Part shown: one piece after another, positions 1 to 7,240 of the stretch
How positions within the stretch are numbered: the first letter of the stretch is position 1
Layout of the letters: each line of letters opens with the position of its first letter
From: CAZQCI01 sp964592255
Lineage (GTDB): Bacteria; UBA10199; SBBF01
Reading direction: 5' to 3'
Length of the DNA: 36,710 bases
Assembly (NCBI GenBank): GCA_964592255.1
Contig: CAZQCI010000008.1
Coordinates: forward strand, 1-36,710
Notes under the pieces: model-generated
Told to the model about the DNA's origin: nothing
The model's database searches: none
Seen by the model: only the letters and a program-made list of their open reading frames with translations
Program-made: the position numbers and the translations under genes

Positions 1-442
1 TGATTAGTATATAATGTCTTTTGGCATCAGGCATATACTCTTCACATACTTGGTACACCGCTTCCATTCTCGGGTCATCGGGGGCTACCTTTTGGACATG
101 GCTATGCATTTTAATTCCTTTAAAATGGTAGGTTTCAAAACATTCCCGAAGCACCTCTGCTTTATCGGGGTCATCGGGATAAACACTACCAAAGGGAATA
201 ATAAAATCGGGATATTTTTGTCCCAATTCAAAAGCAAACTTATTGAGGGCACGGCTCATACCGGTTTTGTGAGGATAGTGGAGAGAGACAACACGCGTCG
301 CTCCTTGCTTTTTAAGGAAAGCCACTAAATCATCCGCATAAAGTTGGTAATGAACATCCCAGGCATTTTGATGAAACCATCGCCAAATGGCATCAAAAAC
401 ACGATCAGGAAAGAAGTGCGTATGGAAATCGATTAAAGGCAT
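1..442 (-). CDS. Amidohydrolase-family (amidohydrolase_2/TIM-barrel) protein, 3' end cut by window
   Basis: The first 147 codons of a gene running leftward out of the window. The protein begins MPLIDFHTHFFPD, the first metal-binding HxH strand of the amidohydrolase superfamily, and later has FKGIKMHSHVQ, the usual GxK(L/M)H(S/P) strand of the amidohydrolase_2 (decarboxylase/lactonase-like) branch. Members are metal-dependent cytosolic hydrolases or decarboxylases acting on C-O, C-N or C-C bonds; the substrate cannot be told from this part. The ATG at 442 is chosen because the family motif starts immediately after it; no strong ribosome binding site is visible. The gene diverges from the tRNA-Ala/PBP4 block. 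The C-terminal metal ligands lie outside the window. Confidence 0.8.
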   Translation of the reverse strand, partial: MPLIDFHTHFFPDRVFDAIWRWFHQNAWDVHYQLYADDLVAFLKKQGATRVVSLHYPHKTGMSRALNKFAFELGQKYPDFIIPFGSVYPDDPDKAEVLRECFETYHFKGIKMHSHVQKVAPDDPRMEAVYQVCEEYMPDAKRHYILI

Positions 443-488
443 GTGCTAGAATATAAAAGAATTAAAGAGAAAGAAAAGGAATTAGATA

Positions 489-517
489 TTGACGATTTGC
501 GCCCATAATTGGTAAAG
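489..517 (+). promoter_or_regulatory. Weak sigma70-like promoter for tRNA-Ala
   Basis: TTGACG at 489-494 and GTAAAG at 512-517 are separated by 17 bp and would start transcription roughly 20 bp before the tRNA. The -10 is a poor match, so this is only a candidate. The rest of the 443-544 gap holds nothing else that I can recognise. Confidence 0.25.
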
Positions 518-544
518 GGCATAGCTCTTTTCCGACAGGAAAAT

Positions 545-620
545 GGGGACGTAGCTCAGCTGGGAGAGCGCCGCAATGGCATTGCGGAGGTCGACGGTTC
601 GATCCCGTTCGTCTCCACCA
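545..620 (+). tRNA. tRNA-Ala (anticodon GGC), CCA encoded
   Basis: A complete 76-nt cloverleaf. The acceptor arm GGGGACG pairs with CGTCTCC and carries G3:U70, the identity element of alanyl-tRNA synthetase. The D stem is GCTC/GAGC, the anticodon stem CCGCA/TGCGG encloses loop ATGGCAT with anticodon GGC, and the T loop is TTCGATC. The 3' CCA is encoded at 618-620. The tRNA decodes GCC and GCU. The next gene begins 8 nt after the CCA, so the two are probably cotranscribed. Confidence 0.97.
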
Positions 621-628
621 CTTAAACC

Positions 629-1837
629 TTGAAAACACTCATTACATTTATATCTTTTTTCATTCTTCTGATTCCATCCGCACACGCTGATTGGAAAGAG
701 AGTTTTGTTGCCAATTTAAAAAATGGTGGTGTTTACGTCGAAGACCAACAGGGGCAAGTGTTGCTCTCCCATCGCATTGACGATTCTTTCATTCCCGCAT
801 CCACCCTCAAAGTAGCCACAGCCGCTTGTGCCTTGCACGAACTGGGGAGTGATTTTCGTTTTTCAACAGAAATTTATTCAACCCCTAATAACGGCATTGC
901 CATTAAGGGTTACGGTGATCCACTATTGGTTTCGGAAGAATTAAAAAAAATGGCCCGTGCTATTCAAAACCACGGCATTAAAACAGTCAACTCCATCGTT
1001 TTGGATACTTCCTATTTTGCCCCCGACATTGTTATCGACGGCACATCCCAATCATCAAATCCATACGATGCCTTAAACAGTGCTCTATTAGCCAACTTCA
1101 ATACCATCTACGTTCAAAAATTAAAAAATGGACAAGTCATTTCCGCAGAACCCCAAACACCTATTACTCCTATCGCCATCGAGTTGGGTAAAAAACTTCG
1201 TGGAGGCAAACAACGTATCAACCTGGCAAAAGATAAAGCGCGCTCCGTAAAATATGTAGGTGAACTGCTAGCCGCTTTTTTAAAACAAGAAGGGGTCCAA
1301 GTCTCCGATAATATCAAAGTAGGTTTACTTCCTGATGGCTCGAACTTAATCTACGAAAACCGTTCTTCTTTACCTTTGTCGGAAGTCATCAAAGGCATGT
1401 TGGAATTTTCTACTAACTTGACAGCCAATCAGATTCTACTCGTCATGGGAGCACACAAGTTTGGCGCTCCCGCCACAGTCAATAAAGGAGTCCAAGTTTT
1501 AGAAAAATTTTTAAAAGAAGAAGTCAAATGGACCAATTTTAAAGTTATGGAAGGTTCCGGCTTATCCCGTGGAAATGCCGTCACGCCTACGGAAATGATG
1601 CAATTGCTGGATTACTTCAAACCCAATTGGGATTTACTCCCCGTTCATGACCAAGTATTCCATGCCAAAACTGGTACTCTGAATGGAGTAAACACCTATT
1701 TTGGTTATATGGATCTGCCCGATGGCAACATTGCTAAGTATGTCATTCTGGTCAACAGTCCCGTACCGTTTGACTATAAATTCAGCTTGGCCAAACAACT
1801 GTATCGCTACCTTTCTTCTTCAACGATGAACCATTGA
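629..1837 (+). CDS. dacB: D-alanyl-D-alanine carboxypeptidase/endopeptidase, PBP4-like (peptidase S13)
   Basis: A periplasmic serine peptidase that trims or cleaves peptidoglycan cross-links. The first 20 residues are a signal peptide (K2, hydrophobic core, AHA before D21). All three penicillin-binding motifs are present: S58-T-L-K61, S261-T-N263 and K347-T-G349. The S13 hallmark EGSGLSR is at 308-314. At 402 residues it is shorter than E. coli PBP4 (477), so the inserted middle domains are reduced. The start is a TTG at 629 placed exactly at the signal peptide, 8 nt after the tRNA CCA, with no Shine-Dalgarno in between except what the tRNA offers. It is followed by panD after 30 nt. Family assignment is firm; the precise start is less so. 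Confidence 0.92.
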   Translation: MKTLITFISFFILLIPSAHADWKESFVANLKNGGVYVEDQQGQVLLSHRIDDSFIPASTLKVATAACALHELGSDFRFSTEIYSTPNNGIAIKGYGDPLLVSEELKKMARAIQNHGIKTVNSIVLDTSYFAPDIVIDGTSQSSNPYDALNSALLANFNTIYVQKLKNGQVISAEPQTPITPIAIELGKKLRGGKQRINLAKDKARSVKYVGELLAAFLKQEGVQVSDNIKVGLLPDGSNLIYENRSSLPLSEVIKGMLEFSTNLTANQILLVMGAHKFGAPATVNKGVQVLEKFLKEEVKWTNFKVMEGSGLSRGNAVTPTEMMQLLDYFKPNWDLLPVHDQVFHAKTGTLNGVNTYFGYMDLPDGNIAKYVILVNSPVPFDYKFSLAKQLYRYLSSSTMNH

Positions 1838-1867
1838 CAAGAAAACCTCTTCTCACTAAAAAGAGCC

Positions 1868-2233
1868 ATGCTCCTTCAAATACTTAAATCTAAGATTCAC
1901 CGCGCTACAGTAACCGAAGCCAACATCGACTATGAAGGGTCTATCACCTTAGATGAAGACCTCATGGAAGCTGGGGGATTTTTTGTAAACGAAATGGTCC
2001 ATATTTGGGATGCCACCGAAGGGCATCGACTCTACACTTATTGTATGCCTCCAGCTCCACGCGGATCAGGTACTGTATGCATCAATGGAGCTGCGGCCCG
2101 TTTGATTAAAAAAGGACACATCGTCATCATTACGAGCTTTGCCAATTTAACACCGGAAGAAATGAAAAAACATTTACCAAAAAAAGTAATTGTCGATTCA
2201 AAAAACAAAATTAAAACCGTAAAGCACGTATAG
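1868..2233 (+). CDS. panD: Aspartate 1-decarboxylase
   Basis: Makes beta-alanine from L-aspartate for pantothenate and coenzyme A synthesis in the cytosol. It is a pyruvoyl enzyme: the proenzyme cleaves itself between Gly24 and Ser25, and the motif YEGSITLD around these residues is intact. Also present are K9 and the HIWDATEGHRLYTY region that lines the active site, then SGTVCINGAAARL. Length is 121 residues against about 126 in E. coli. It lies on the same strand as the PBP4-like gene with a short gap (30 nt), probably in one transcript. Only a weak AAGAG precedes the ATG. No other pantothenate genes are in the window. Confidence 0.96.
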   Translation: MLLQILKSKIHRATVTEANIDYEGSITLDEDLMEAGGFFVNEMVHIWDATEGHRLYTYCMPPAPRGSGTVCINGAAARLIKKGHIVIITSFANLTPEEMKKHLPKKVIVDSKNKIKTVKHV

Positions 2234-2256
2234 CACAACGTCTTCAAAAGACTTGA

Positions 2257-2369
2257 GAGATGAAAAAATTGTTTTGTGGAAATTTCTTCGGCTGTTTGAC
2301 GAATCTGTCCACCTGAACGGATGAACGAGGAGTTCCGAAGAAATTGGAACAAAATATTTTTTTCATCTC
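2257..2369. repeat. 113-bp imperfect palindrome with 35-nt arms
   Basis: The left arm at 2257-2291 starts GAGATGAAAAAA and ends TTTCTTCGG; the right arm at 2335-2369 is its reverse complement at 30 of 35 positions. The 43-nt centre can itself form a weaker stem (ATCTGTCCA at about 2303 against TGAACGGAT at about 2314). The whole unit fills the gap between panD and the oxidoreductase gene and ends 12 nt before the latter's ATG. It may be a small non-autonomous mobile element or a long leader hairpin. No other copy is in the window. Confidence 0.75.
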
Positions 2370-2381
2370 ACAGACCTACCC

Positions 2382-3410
2382 ATGAAAGCCATTCGCATTC
2401 ACCACTACGGCGGACCCGAAGTTTTACAAATTGACGACATTCCGGAACCTTCTCCCCAAGCGAACGAAGTTAAAATCAACATCAAAGCCAGTGGACTAAA
2501 CCATTTGGATGTATGGATCCGCTCCGGTTCGTTAGGGCTTCCCCTTCCATTACCTCTCATCCCAGGAAGCGATGGCTCCGGTATTGTTGTAGAGGTTGGA
2601 TCAAAAGTAACCCGATTTAAAAAAGGGGATTCCGTTTTCGTTAATGCCGGTTTTGGCTGTAGAAAATGTGATGTGTGTTTGGAAGGAAATGAGGCTCTTT
2701 GTACAGAATACCAAATTTTAGGAGAACACTGTAATGGGCTGCATTGCGAGTTTGTATGCCTACCGGAACACCAGGTATTTTCTTTAGACAAAAAAATTCC
2801 TTTTGAAGAAGGCGCTGCCTTTCCCCTCGTTTTCATGACTTCCTGGCATATGCTTGTCGCAAAGGGTCAGTTAAAAAAAGGACAAACCGCATTGGTTATG
2901 GCTGGAGGTAGCGGCATCGGTACGGCAGGCATTCAAATCGCAAAAATAAGAGGAGCTAAAGTCATCACCACAGTGGGATCCGAGGAACACAAACAAAAAG
3001 TTTTAGAATTAGGGGCCGATTTTGTCATTGATCACTACAAAGAGGACATTGCCAAAAAAGTAAAAGAATTTACTCATGGTCAAGGCGTGCATGTTGTACT
3101 GGAACATGTAGGAGCCAAGGTCTGGGACGCCTGTATGAAAAGTCTGGCTAAAGGGGGCCGCTTGGTCACTTGCGGCGGCACAACGGGGACAGAAGTGGGA
3201 ATAAAACTAAGACACCTCTTTATGAAACACCAACAGGTCCTTGGTTCCACAATGGGAAATCCATCAGACATGGAAGCCGTAGCCAATCATATAAACCAGG
3301 GCGACTTTAAGCCCGTCATCTACAAAACACTCCCCTACACTCAAATTGCTGAAGCCCACAAAATTGTCGAGCACGGTGGGTTATTTGGAAAAGTAATCTT
3401 GAAGTGGTAA
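2382..3410 (+). CDS. Medium-chain dehydrogenase/reductase (zinc-lobe alcohol dehydrogenase / quinone oxidoreductase type)
   Basis: An NAD(P)H-dependent oxidoreductase of 342 residues. Residues 1-130 form the GroES-like catalytic domain and residues 150-290 the Rossmann fold, with AGGSGIG at 174-180. The structural-zinc lobe is complete with Cys93, Cys96, Cys99 and Cys107. The catalytic-zinc ligands of true alcohol dehydrogenases look altered: the usual Cys is replaced in LNHLDVW (39-45) and the usual GHE by PGSDGSG (61-67). This combination is common in the zinc-lobe members annotated as alcohol dehydrogenase or crotonyl-CoA reductase-like, and the substrate cannot be assigned. The start codon follows a long palindrome and has no evident ribosome binding site. 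The gene converges on the tlpA-like gene with a 31-nt gap. Confidence 0.85.
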   Translation: MKAIRIHHYGGPEVLQIDDIPEPSPQANEVKINIKASGLNHLDVWIRSGSLGLPLPLPLIPGSDGSGIVVEVGSKVTRFKKGDSVFVNAGFGCRKCDVCLEGNEALCTEYQILGEHCNGLHCEFVCLPEHQVFSLDKKIPFEEGAAFPLVFMTSWHMLVAKGQLKKGQTALVMAGGSGIGTAGIQIAKIRGAKVITTVGSEEHKQKVLELGADFVIDHYKEDIAKKVKEFTHGQGVHVVLEHVGAKVWDACMKSLAKGGRLVTCGGTTGTEVGIKLRHLFMKHQQVLGSTMGNPSDMEAVANHINQGDFKPVIYKTLPYTQIAEAHKIVEHGGLFGKVILKW

Positions 3411-3441
3411 TAAAAAATTAAACCAAGACATCTAAAAAATT

Positions 3442-4002
3442 CTAAAGAAGACTGTTAAGTTTTTCCTTCCAAACGGGAGATTTCCAGTTTTGAGGTCCAA
3501 CAATTTTTTGGATAATATTGCCTTGTTGATCGATAAGATAACTTTCTGGCAAACCATAAGTTCCATATTTTTCCGCAATTTTTTGATCTGGATTGAGATA
3601 AACCGTAAAATCAAAAGGCACTTGAGTGCGAAACTTCTTTATGGCGTCTATGCCATCTTCATCCACAGAAACCGCCAGTAAAACAAATTTATCTTTGGGC
3701 ATAGAATTATAGAGAGCGTTGATCATGGGAAATTCCCCCACGCAAGGCGGGCACCACGAGGCCCAAAAATGCAAGAGCACTAATTTGCCTCGAAAATCGG
3801 ACAGATGAACCGTTTTTCCATTTTCATCCTTCACCGAAAAATCCGCCGCCTGGGTGTGCGCCACGGCCAAATGTGCATGATAATCACTTTGAAGGTAAAA
3901 CCAATAAGTGATGATAGCGCCTAGCAAAACGGTTAAAAAAATAATTTTCTTTTGCATATTGAAAACCTCACAGTGAACTGCATGAACATTGATAGCATTC
4001 AT
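3442..4002 (-). CDS. TlpA/ResA-like membrane-anchored thioredoxin-fold protein
   Basis: A thiol-disulfide oxidoreductase facing the periplasm. One N-terminal membrane segment (about residues 20-37) is followed by an AhpC/TSA-TlpA domain with WASWCPPC (redox Cys84 and Cys87) and the cis-proline loop GLPESYLID (Pro152). Such proteins reduce cytochrome c apoprotein thiols or other exported proteins; the partner is unknown here. Two starts are possible. ATG at 4002 begins one base after the glpD stop and uses AGGAG inside the glpD tail. ATG at 3957 (Met16) has GAGG at a good distance and removes an odd 15-residue extension. Either start keeps the membrane anchor. Coupled to glpD. Confidence 0.9.
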   Translation of the reverse strand: MNAINVHAVHCEVFNMQKKIIFLTVLLGAIITYWFYLQSDYHAHLAVAHTQAADFSVKDENGKTVHLSDFRGKLVLLHFWASWCPPCVGEFPMINALYNSMPKDKFVLLAVSVDEDGIDAIKKFRTQVPFDFTVYLNPDQKIAEKYGTYGLPESYLIDQQGNIIQKIVGPQNWKSPVWKEKLNSLL

Positions 4003-4003
4003 T

Positions 4004-5566
4004 TTATTTTTTCTCCTGAGCTAACCATTCAAATCCAGATTTAAGTCCGCTCCATACTTTTTGTTTTTCATTTTCCACACGCGCGTGGTCCCAATCAAAG
4101 TAGCGGGCCACCACTTTGGCAACGTGATCCAAAACTTCCGGACTAATATCGCGCCCCCCCATCCAAAGAGGAAGCCTGCGAAAGACAATGTCTTCCAAGG
4201 TTAAAGGGCAATGGTGCTCACACTTCCAGGCAATCCATTCATCAGTAAAACGTCCCCACACGGGGCGTCCGGTAAGACGAGCCTGATAATCTTTTGGTGT
4301 GGAAAGCAATTCTTTAGATACATGATTTTTTGTAGAGGTTCCTGGAAAAGAAAAATCGGCAATTTCCTGTGAAATTTTTCGAAAGGTCGTATACTTACCC
4401 CCAGCCATAAAAACAATACCTGCAGCATTACGCCAAATTTCATGTTCACGTGATGTTTTTGCCTCACTACTCTCCCCTTCATCCAATAATGGCCGCACAC
4501 CGGCATAGGTCATCACAATATCTTTTTGAGTAATGTGAGCATCCGGAAAATATCCGGATAAAATACGGAGCAAATAATCAACATCGTGCGAGTCCGCTGT
4601 GACATCTTCCGGAGCTTTTTTCTCTGGCGAATCAGTCGTTCCAATAATCACCATCTCGGCCCCAGGGCCCAAATCTTTGCGAGGAATGATAAAAAGGACG
4701 CGACCATCGGGAGCATACATGACTAAACATTGATTAACCGGAAAACGGCTCCAGGGAATAATGATGTGAATCCCTTTGCTAGGTTTTAATTTACGTTCGG
4801 CACCCCCTGGTACATGCTTTCCAAATTTTTCGGTCCACGGGCCCACACACACAATGACTTGTTTGGCTTGAACGGAAAAGGAGGAAGATCGATCGAACGT
4901 ATTTTCTAAATGGACATGATAAGTTCCGTCTGCATTTTTTGCAGACACCTCTTTAGCTTGGACATAGTTGAGAGCTTCAGCGCCACGACGTTTAGCATCG
5001 AGTAGGTTTTCTAAAACAATTTCATCATCCATCATCATGGCATCCGAATAATAATAGCTTCCTTTCAATCCTTGGTCCCTCATGTGTGGAAATAAAGAGA
5101 GAACTTCCTGTTTATTATGGCGCCCATGAAAGAAAGGCGTTTTAAAAAGACTTAAGCCGTCATAAAGCCACAACCCTAAACCCAAAAGAGCTGTCCCGCG
5201 GGCTCCGGGAGGGGCCCATTTTTTTTCATAAATAGGAACATTAAATTCCACCGGAGACACTAAATGGGGGTGTGTTTGCAATAACCAATGCCGTTCCGCC
5301 AAAGCTTCAAAAACAAGGTGAAAATCCCCCATTTCCAAATAACGTAAACCTCCATGAATTAATTTACTCGATTTGCTGGAAGTTCCCGAAGCAAAGTCGG
5401 ACTTTTCAACCAAAAGGGCTTTAATGCCACGAATGGCCAATTCACGCAAAAGACCGGCCCCCACAATACCACCACCAATGATGACAGCATCATAGGTTGT
5501 GGGATGAGAGGCAAGCTTTTCCAAAACCTTTTGACGGGTATGGCTATTAAAAGCAGGATAATTCAT
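4004..5566 (-). CDS. glpD: FAD-dependent glycerol-3-phosphate dehydrogenase
   Basis: Oxidises sn-glycerol 3-phosphate to dihydroxyacetone phosphate and passes electrons to quinone at the inner face of the cytoplasmic membrane. The FAD-binding GGGIVGAG is at residues 31-38, followed by the family signature around SSKSSKLIHGGLRYLE (63-78). The DAO domain is followed by a C-terminal domain (from about residue 400) as in bacterial GlpD. Length is 520 residues, typical of the family (about 500-560). An AGGGA lies upstream of the ATG. The gene is first in a two-gene unit with the TlpA-like gene, and no glycerol kinase or facilitator is nearby. Its upstream gap of 76 bp is shared with the divergent lipoprotein gene. 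Confidence 0.95.
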   Translation of the reverse strand: MNYPAFNSHTRQKVLEKLASHPTTYDAVIIGGGIVGAGLLRELAIRGIKALLVEKSDFASGTSSKSSKLIHGGLRYLEMGDFHLVFEALAERHWLLQTHPHLVSPVEFNVPIYEKKWAPPGARGTALLGLGLWLYDGLSLFKTPFFHGRHNKQEVLSLFPHMRDQGLKGSYYYSDAMMMDDEIVLENLLDAKRRGAEALNYVQAKEVSAKNADGTYHVHLENTFDRSSSFSVQAKQVIVCVGPWTEKFGKHVPGGAERKLKPSKGIHIIIPWSRFPVNQCLVMYAPDGRVLFIIPRKDLGPGAEMVIIGTTDSPEKKAPEDVTADSHDVDYLLRILSGYFPDAHITQKDIVMTYAGVRPLLDEGESSEAKTSREHEIWRNAAGIVFMAGGKYTTFRKISQEIADFSFPGTSTKNHVSKELLSTPKDYQARLTGRPVWGRFTDEWIAWKCEHHCPLTLEDIVFRRLPLWMGGRDISPEVLDHVAKVVARYFDWDHARVENEKQKVWSGLKSGFEWLAQEKK

Positions 5567-5642
5567 GCAGAGTAATCCCTAACAATCTTTGATAGCTAAG
5601 AAAAGAGTTTTCAATTCAAAAAAATTTTATTATTTTTAAGGC

Positions 5643-6083
5643 ATGGTTCGTATCGGATTATTTATTCTTTTGCTAACACTCACCACATCCTGTTCTGTTC
5701 TTAACGAGTTTTATTTGTCCAATCCAACAGAATTGCCTGTTACCGTTAGATTGCAGTTCGATCGTAATATTTATTTTGAAAGATTTGAATCCGCTTTTTT
5801 AAAAAGTACCCGCTTTCAAAAAAATATTGCCTCAGAAGCCTACCAACACTTTGAACGGACTCTGCCTTTTACAAAAGAAGCTGATGGCACCTTTTCTTTT
5901 GAGATCCCTGCCCACACCACCGCTTTTCTTGGATTTTCGACAAATGGCCATCCGTTAACCGAAAAAATCATTTATACAAAAAATGGTGTTTCAACAACCA
6001 TCACAGCCCAAAACTTTAAAGAACACAGCGAGATAAAGGATAATTTCATTTCCCATATTCGTATCGTCATTAAAATCAAATAA
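5643..6083 (+). CDS. Small putative lipoprotein, function unknown
   Basis: A 146-residue protein with a short hydrophobic leader ending in LTTSC, a slightly atypical lipobox with Cys17. The rest reads as a small beta-rich domain (alternating hydrophobic residues, NPTELPVTVRLQF, IPAHTTAFLGFST) with no motif I recognise. It is likely attached to the inner or outer membrane. Divergent from glpD and 91 nt before the hydroxylase gene. I do not recognise a family; that it is a real gene rests on the leader, the codon pattern and the lack of a competing frame. Confidence 0.65.
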   Translation: MVRIGLFILLLTLTTSCSVLNEFYLSNPTELPVTVRLQFDRNIYFERFESAFLKSTRFQKNIASEAYQHFERTLPFTKEADGTFSFEIPAHTTAFLGFSTNGHPLTEKIIYTKNGVSTTITAQNFKEHSEIKDNFISHIRIVIKIK

Positions 6084-6174
6084 TGGGTAACCTCCCAGTT
6101 TCACACTGATCTATTGTCTAAAAAAACTTGATTTCTGTTTAAAAAATATTTCAAAATGAAGGAAGGAGGCATGT

Positions 6175-6750
6175 ATGAACACGTCACTACTTTCAAAAAT
6201 CATTTATAAACTTCCTAAAGGCAGCATTTGGCAAGAGCGCTACATCATGCTGCCGTTAATTGTTATGTCAACCACCTTGGCTCTCTCACGCCCCTTTGCT
6301 TCTTGGCCTATACGGCTTTCCTTTTTTCTGGGAGGAGTAGTAACATGGACTTTGGCAGAATATTGTCTACACCGTTGGATTCTACATTTTAATGCTCAAT
6401 CGGAAGCGGGTAAAGCCTTGATCAACCGACTTCATGCTTTTCATCACGATGACCCTAAGGACGCCTCACAGGTTTGCATCCCTATCTTTTTAAGTCTTAT
6501 TTTATGGACTCCACCTTTTTTAGCTTTTTTATTGATTGGAGGAGTAGAACAAGCCTGGCTTTTTACTTCCGGCTTTGCGTTCATGCTGCTCATTTACGAT
6601 ATCACTCACTACTCCACACATTACATGCCAGCCACTAACTGGCTTTTAAAACTTCTCAAACGACAACACACGCTGCATCATTTTTCCGACCATACAAAAC
6701 GCTTCGGCGTCACCAGCCCCTTTTGGGATTTGGTGTTTCGGACTTATTAA
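6175..6750 (+). CDS. Fatty acid hydroxylase / sterol desaturase superfamily membrane protein
   Basis: An integral membrane di-iron enzyme of 191 residues that hydroxylates or desaturates a lipid chain. The histidine clusters of the superfamily are complete and in order: HRWILH (66-71), HAFHH (87-91), HYSTH (145-149) and HTLHH (165-169), with H173. Four hydrophobic segments lie at about 24-39, 46-62, 101-122 and 126-143. The compact form resembles the catalytic part of fatty-acid 2-hydroxylase (Scs7/FA2H) without a cytochrome b5 domain. A strong GGAGG precedes the ATG. The lipid substrate is unknown. Confidence 0.9.
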   Translation: MNTSLLSKIIYKLPKGSIWQERYIMLPLIVMSTTLALSRPFASWPIRLSFFLGGVVTWTLAEYCLHRWILHFNAQSEAGKALINRLHAFHHDDPKDASQVCIPIFLSLILWTPPFLAFLLIGGVEQAWLFTSGFAFMLLIYDITHYSTHYMPATNWLLKLLKRQHTLHHFSDHTKRFGVTSPFWDLVFRTY

Positions 6751-6797
6751 TAAACCCACGACATAAATAAATCCGACACAAACAGCGAAGCATCAAG

Positions 6798-6815
6798 GGT
6801 GAATGACTGTTCACC
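6798..6815 (+). other. Short hairpin in the histone gene's upstream gap
   Basis: GGTGAA and TTCACC form a perfect 6-bp stem around the loop TGACTG. It lacks a T-run, so it is not an obvious terminator; it may be a protein-binding site for the histone gene or chance. The rest of the 6751-6936 gap shows no convincing promoter. Confidence 0.3.
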
Positions 6816-6936
6816 ACAAATGACTAAAAATATAAAACTCCTTTGGGGGATTAAAATTTCTTGCCCTGAGTCCGGCTTCGTGAGATTCTCCTGTTCTGCT
6901 TTTATTTTCTAAATCAACTCAAAGAAAGGAATCGAT

Positions 6937-7125
6937 ATGAGCGACGTTTTAGTGGTGGCTTCCAAAATTAAAAAACTGGTTAAAGAAAAAGGCGACTTAA
7001 ACACTTCTGGGAATACGATGGATGCGTTAAGCCAACGAGTGATTCAGTTGGTGGAAAAAGGCATTGAAAACGCCAAAGCTGACGGTCGCAAAACACTCAT
7101 GGACCGGGATATTCCCAATATCTAA
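6937..7125 (+). CDS. Bacterial histone (single histone-fold, Bdellovibrio HBb/Bd0055-like)
   Basis: A complete 62-residue protein with the size and layout of a minimal histone fold: helix 1 (about 3-17), loop, long central helix (about 25-47), loop, short helix 3 from about 54. The second loop reads GRKTLMDRDIP: R51, T53 and D58 match the RxTxxxxD signature that forms the Arg-Asp clamp in archaeal and eukaryotic histones, at almost the same residue numbers as in HMfB. Bdellovibrio bacteriovorus uses a very similar short histone as a major chromatin protein, so nucleoid binding is the likely role. AAAGGA lies 6 nt before the ATG. It is transcribed alone. Assignment rests on motif and fold pattern read by eye. 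Confidence 0.82.
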   Translation: MSDVLVVASKIKKLVKEKGDLNTSGNTMDALSQRVIQLVEKGIENAKADGRKTLMDRDIPNI

Positions 7126-7156
7126 GGATACCGGCAGGCTGTTCAAGAAGATTAAA

Positions 7157-7204
7157 GCACCCCTGTCAATATGAAACAGAGGCATTACGATTTGGCAGGG
7201 GTGT
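7157..7204. terminator. Stem-loop between convergent histone and ATPase genes
   Basis: CACCCCTGTCAA at 7158-7169 pairs with TTGGCAGGGGTG at 7191-7202 (one G-T pair) around a 21-nt loop. On the minus strand the stem is followed by TTTAATCTTC, a weak T-rich tail, so it would best serve as terminator for the ATPase gene. On the plus strand the tail is not T-rich. It sits about 30 nt past the histone stop. Confidence 0.45.
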
Positions 7205-7240
7205 GGAATGCTGTCTCTTTGGTGTGAAGGTCGAGGAACC

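Noticed and set aside
14..328. Open frame on the plus strand at the left edge
   Set aside because: It is the antisense of the amidohydrolase frame, whose product has clear family motifs.
482..685. Minus-strand frame across the tRNA
   Set aside because: It runs through the tRNA-Ala gene and the start of the PBP4-like gene and has no family features.
2405..2836. 143-codon minus-strand frame
   Set aside because: Antisense shadow of the oxidoreductase gene, which has all its motifs on the plus strand.
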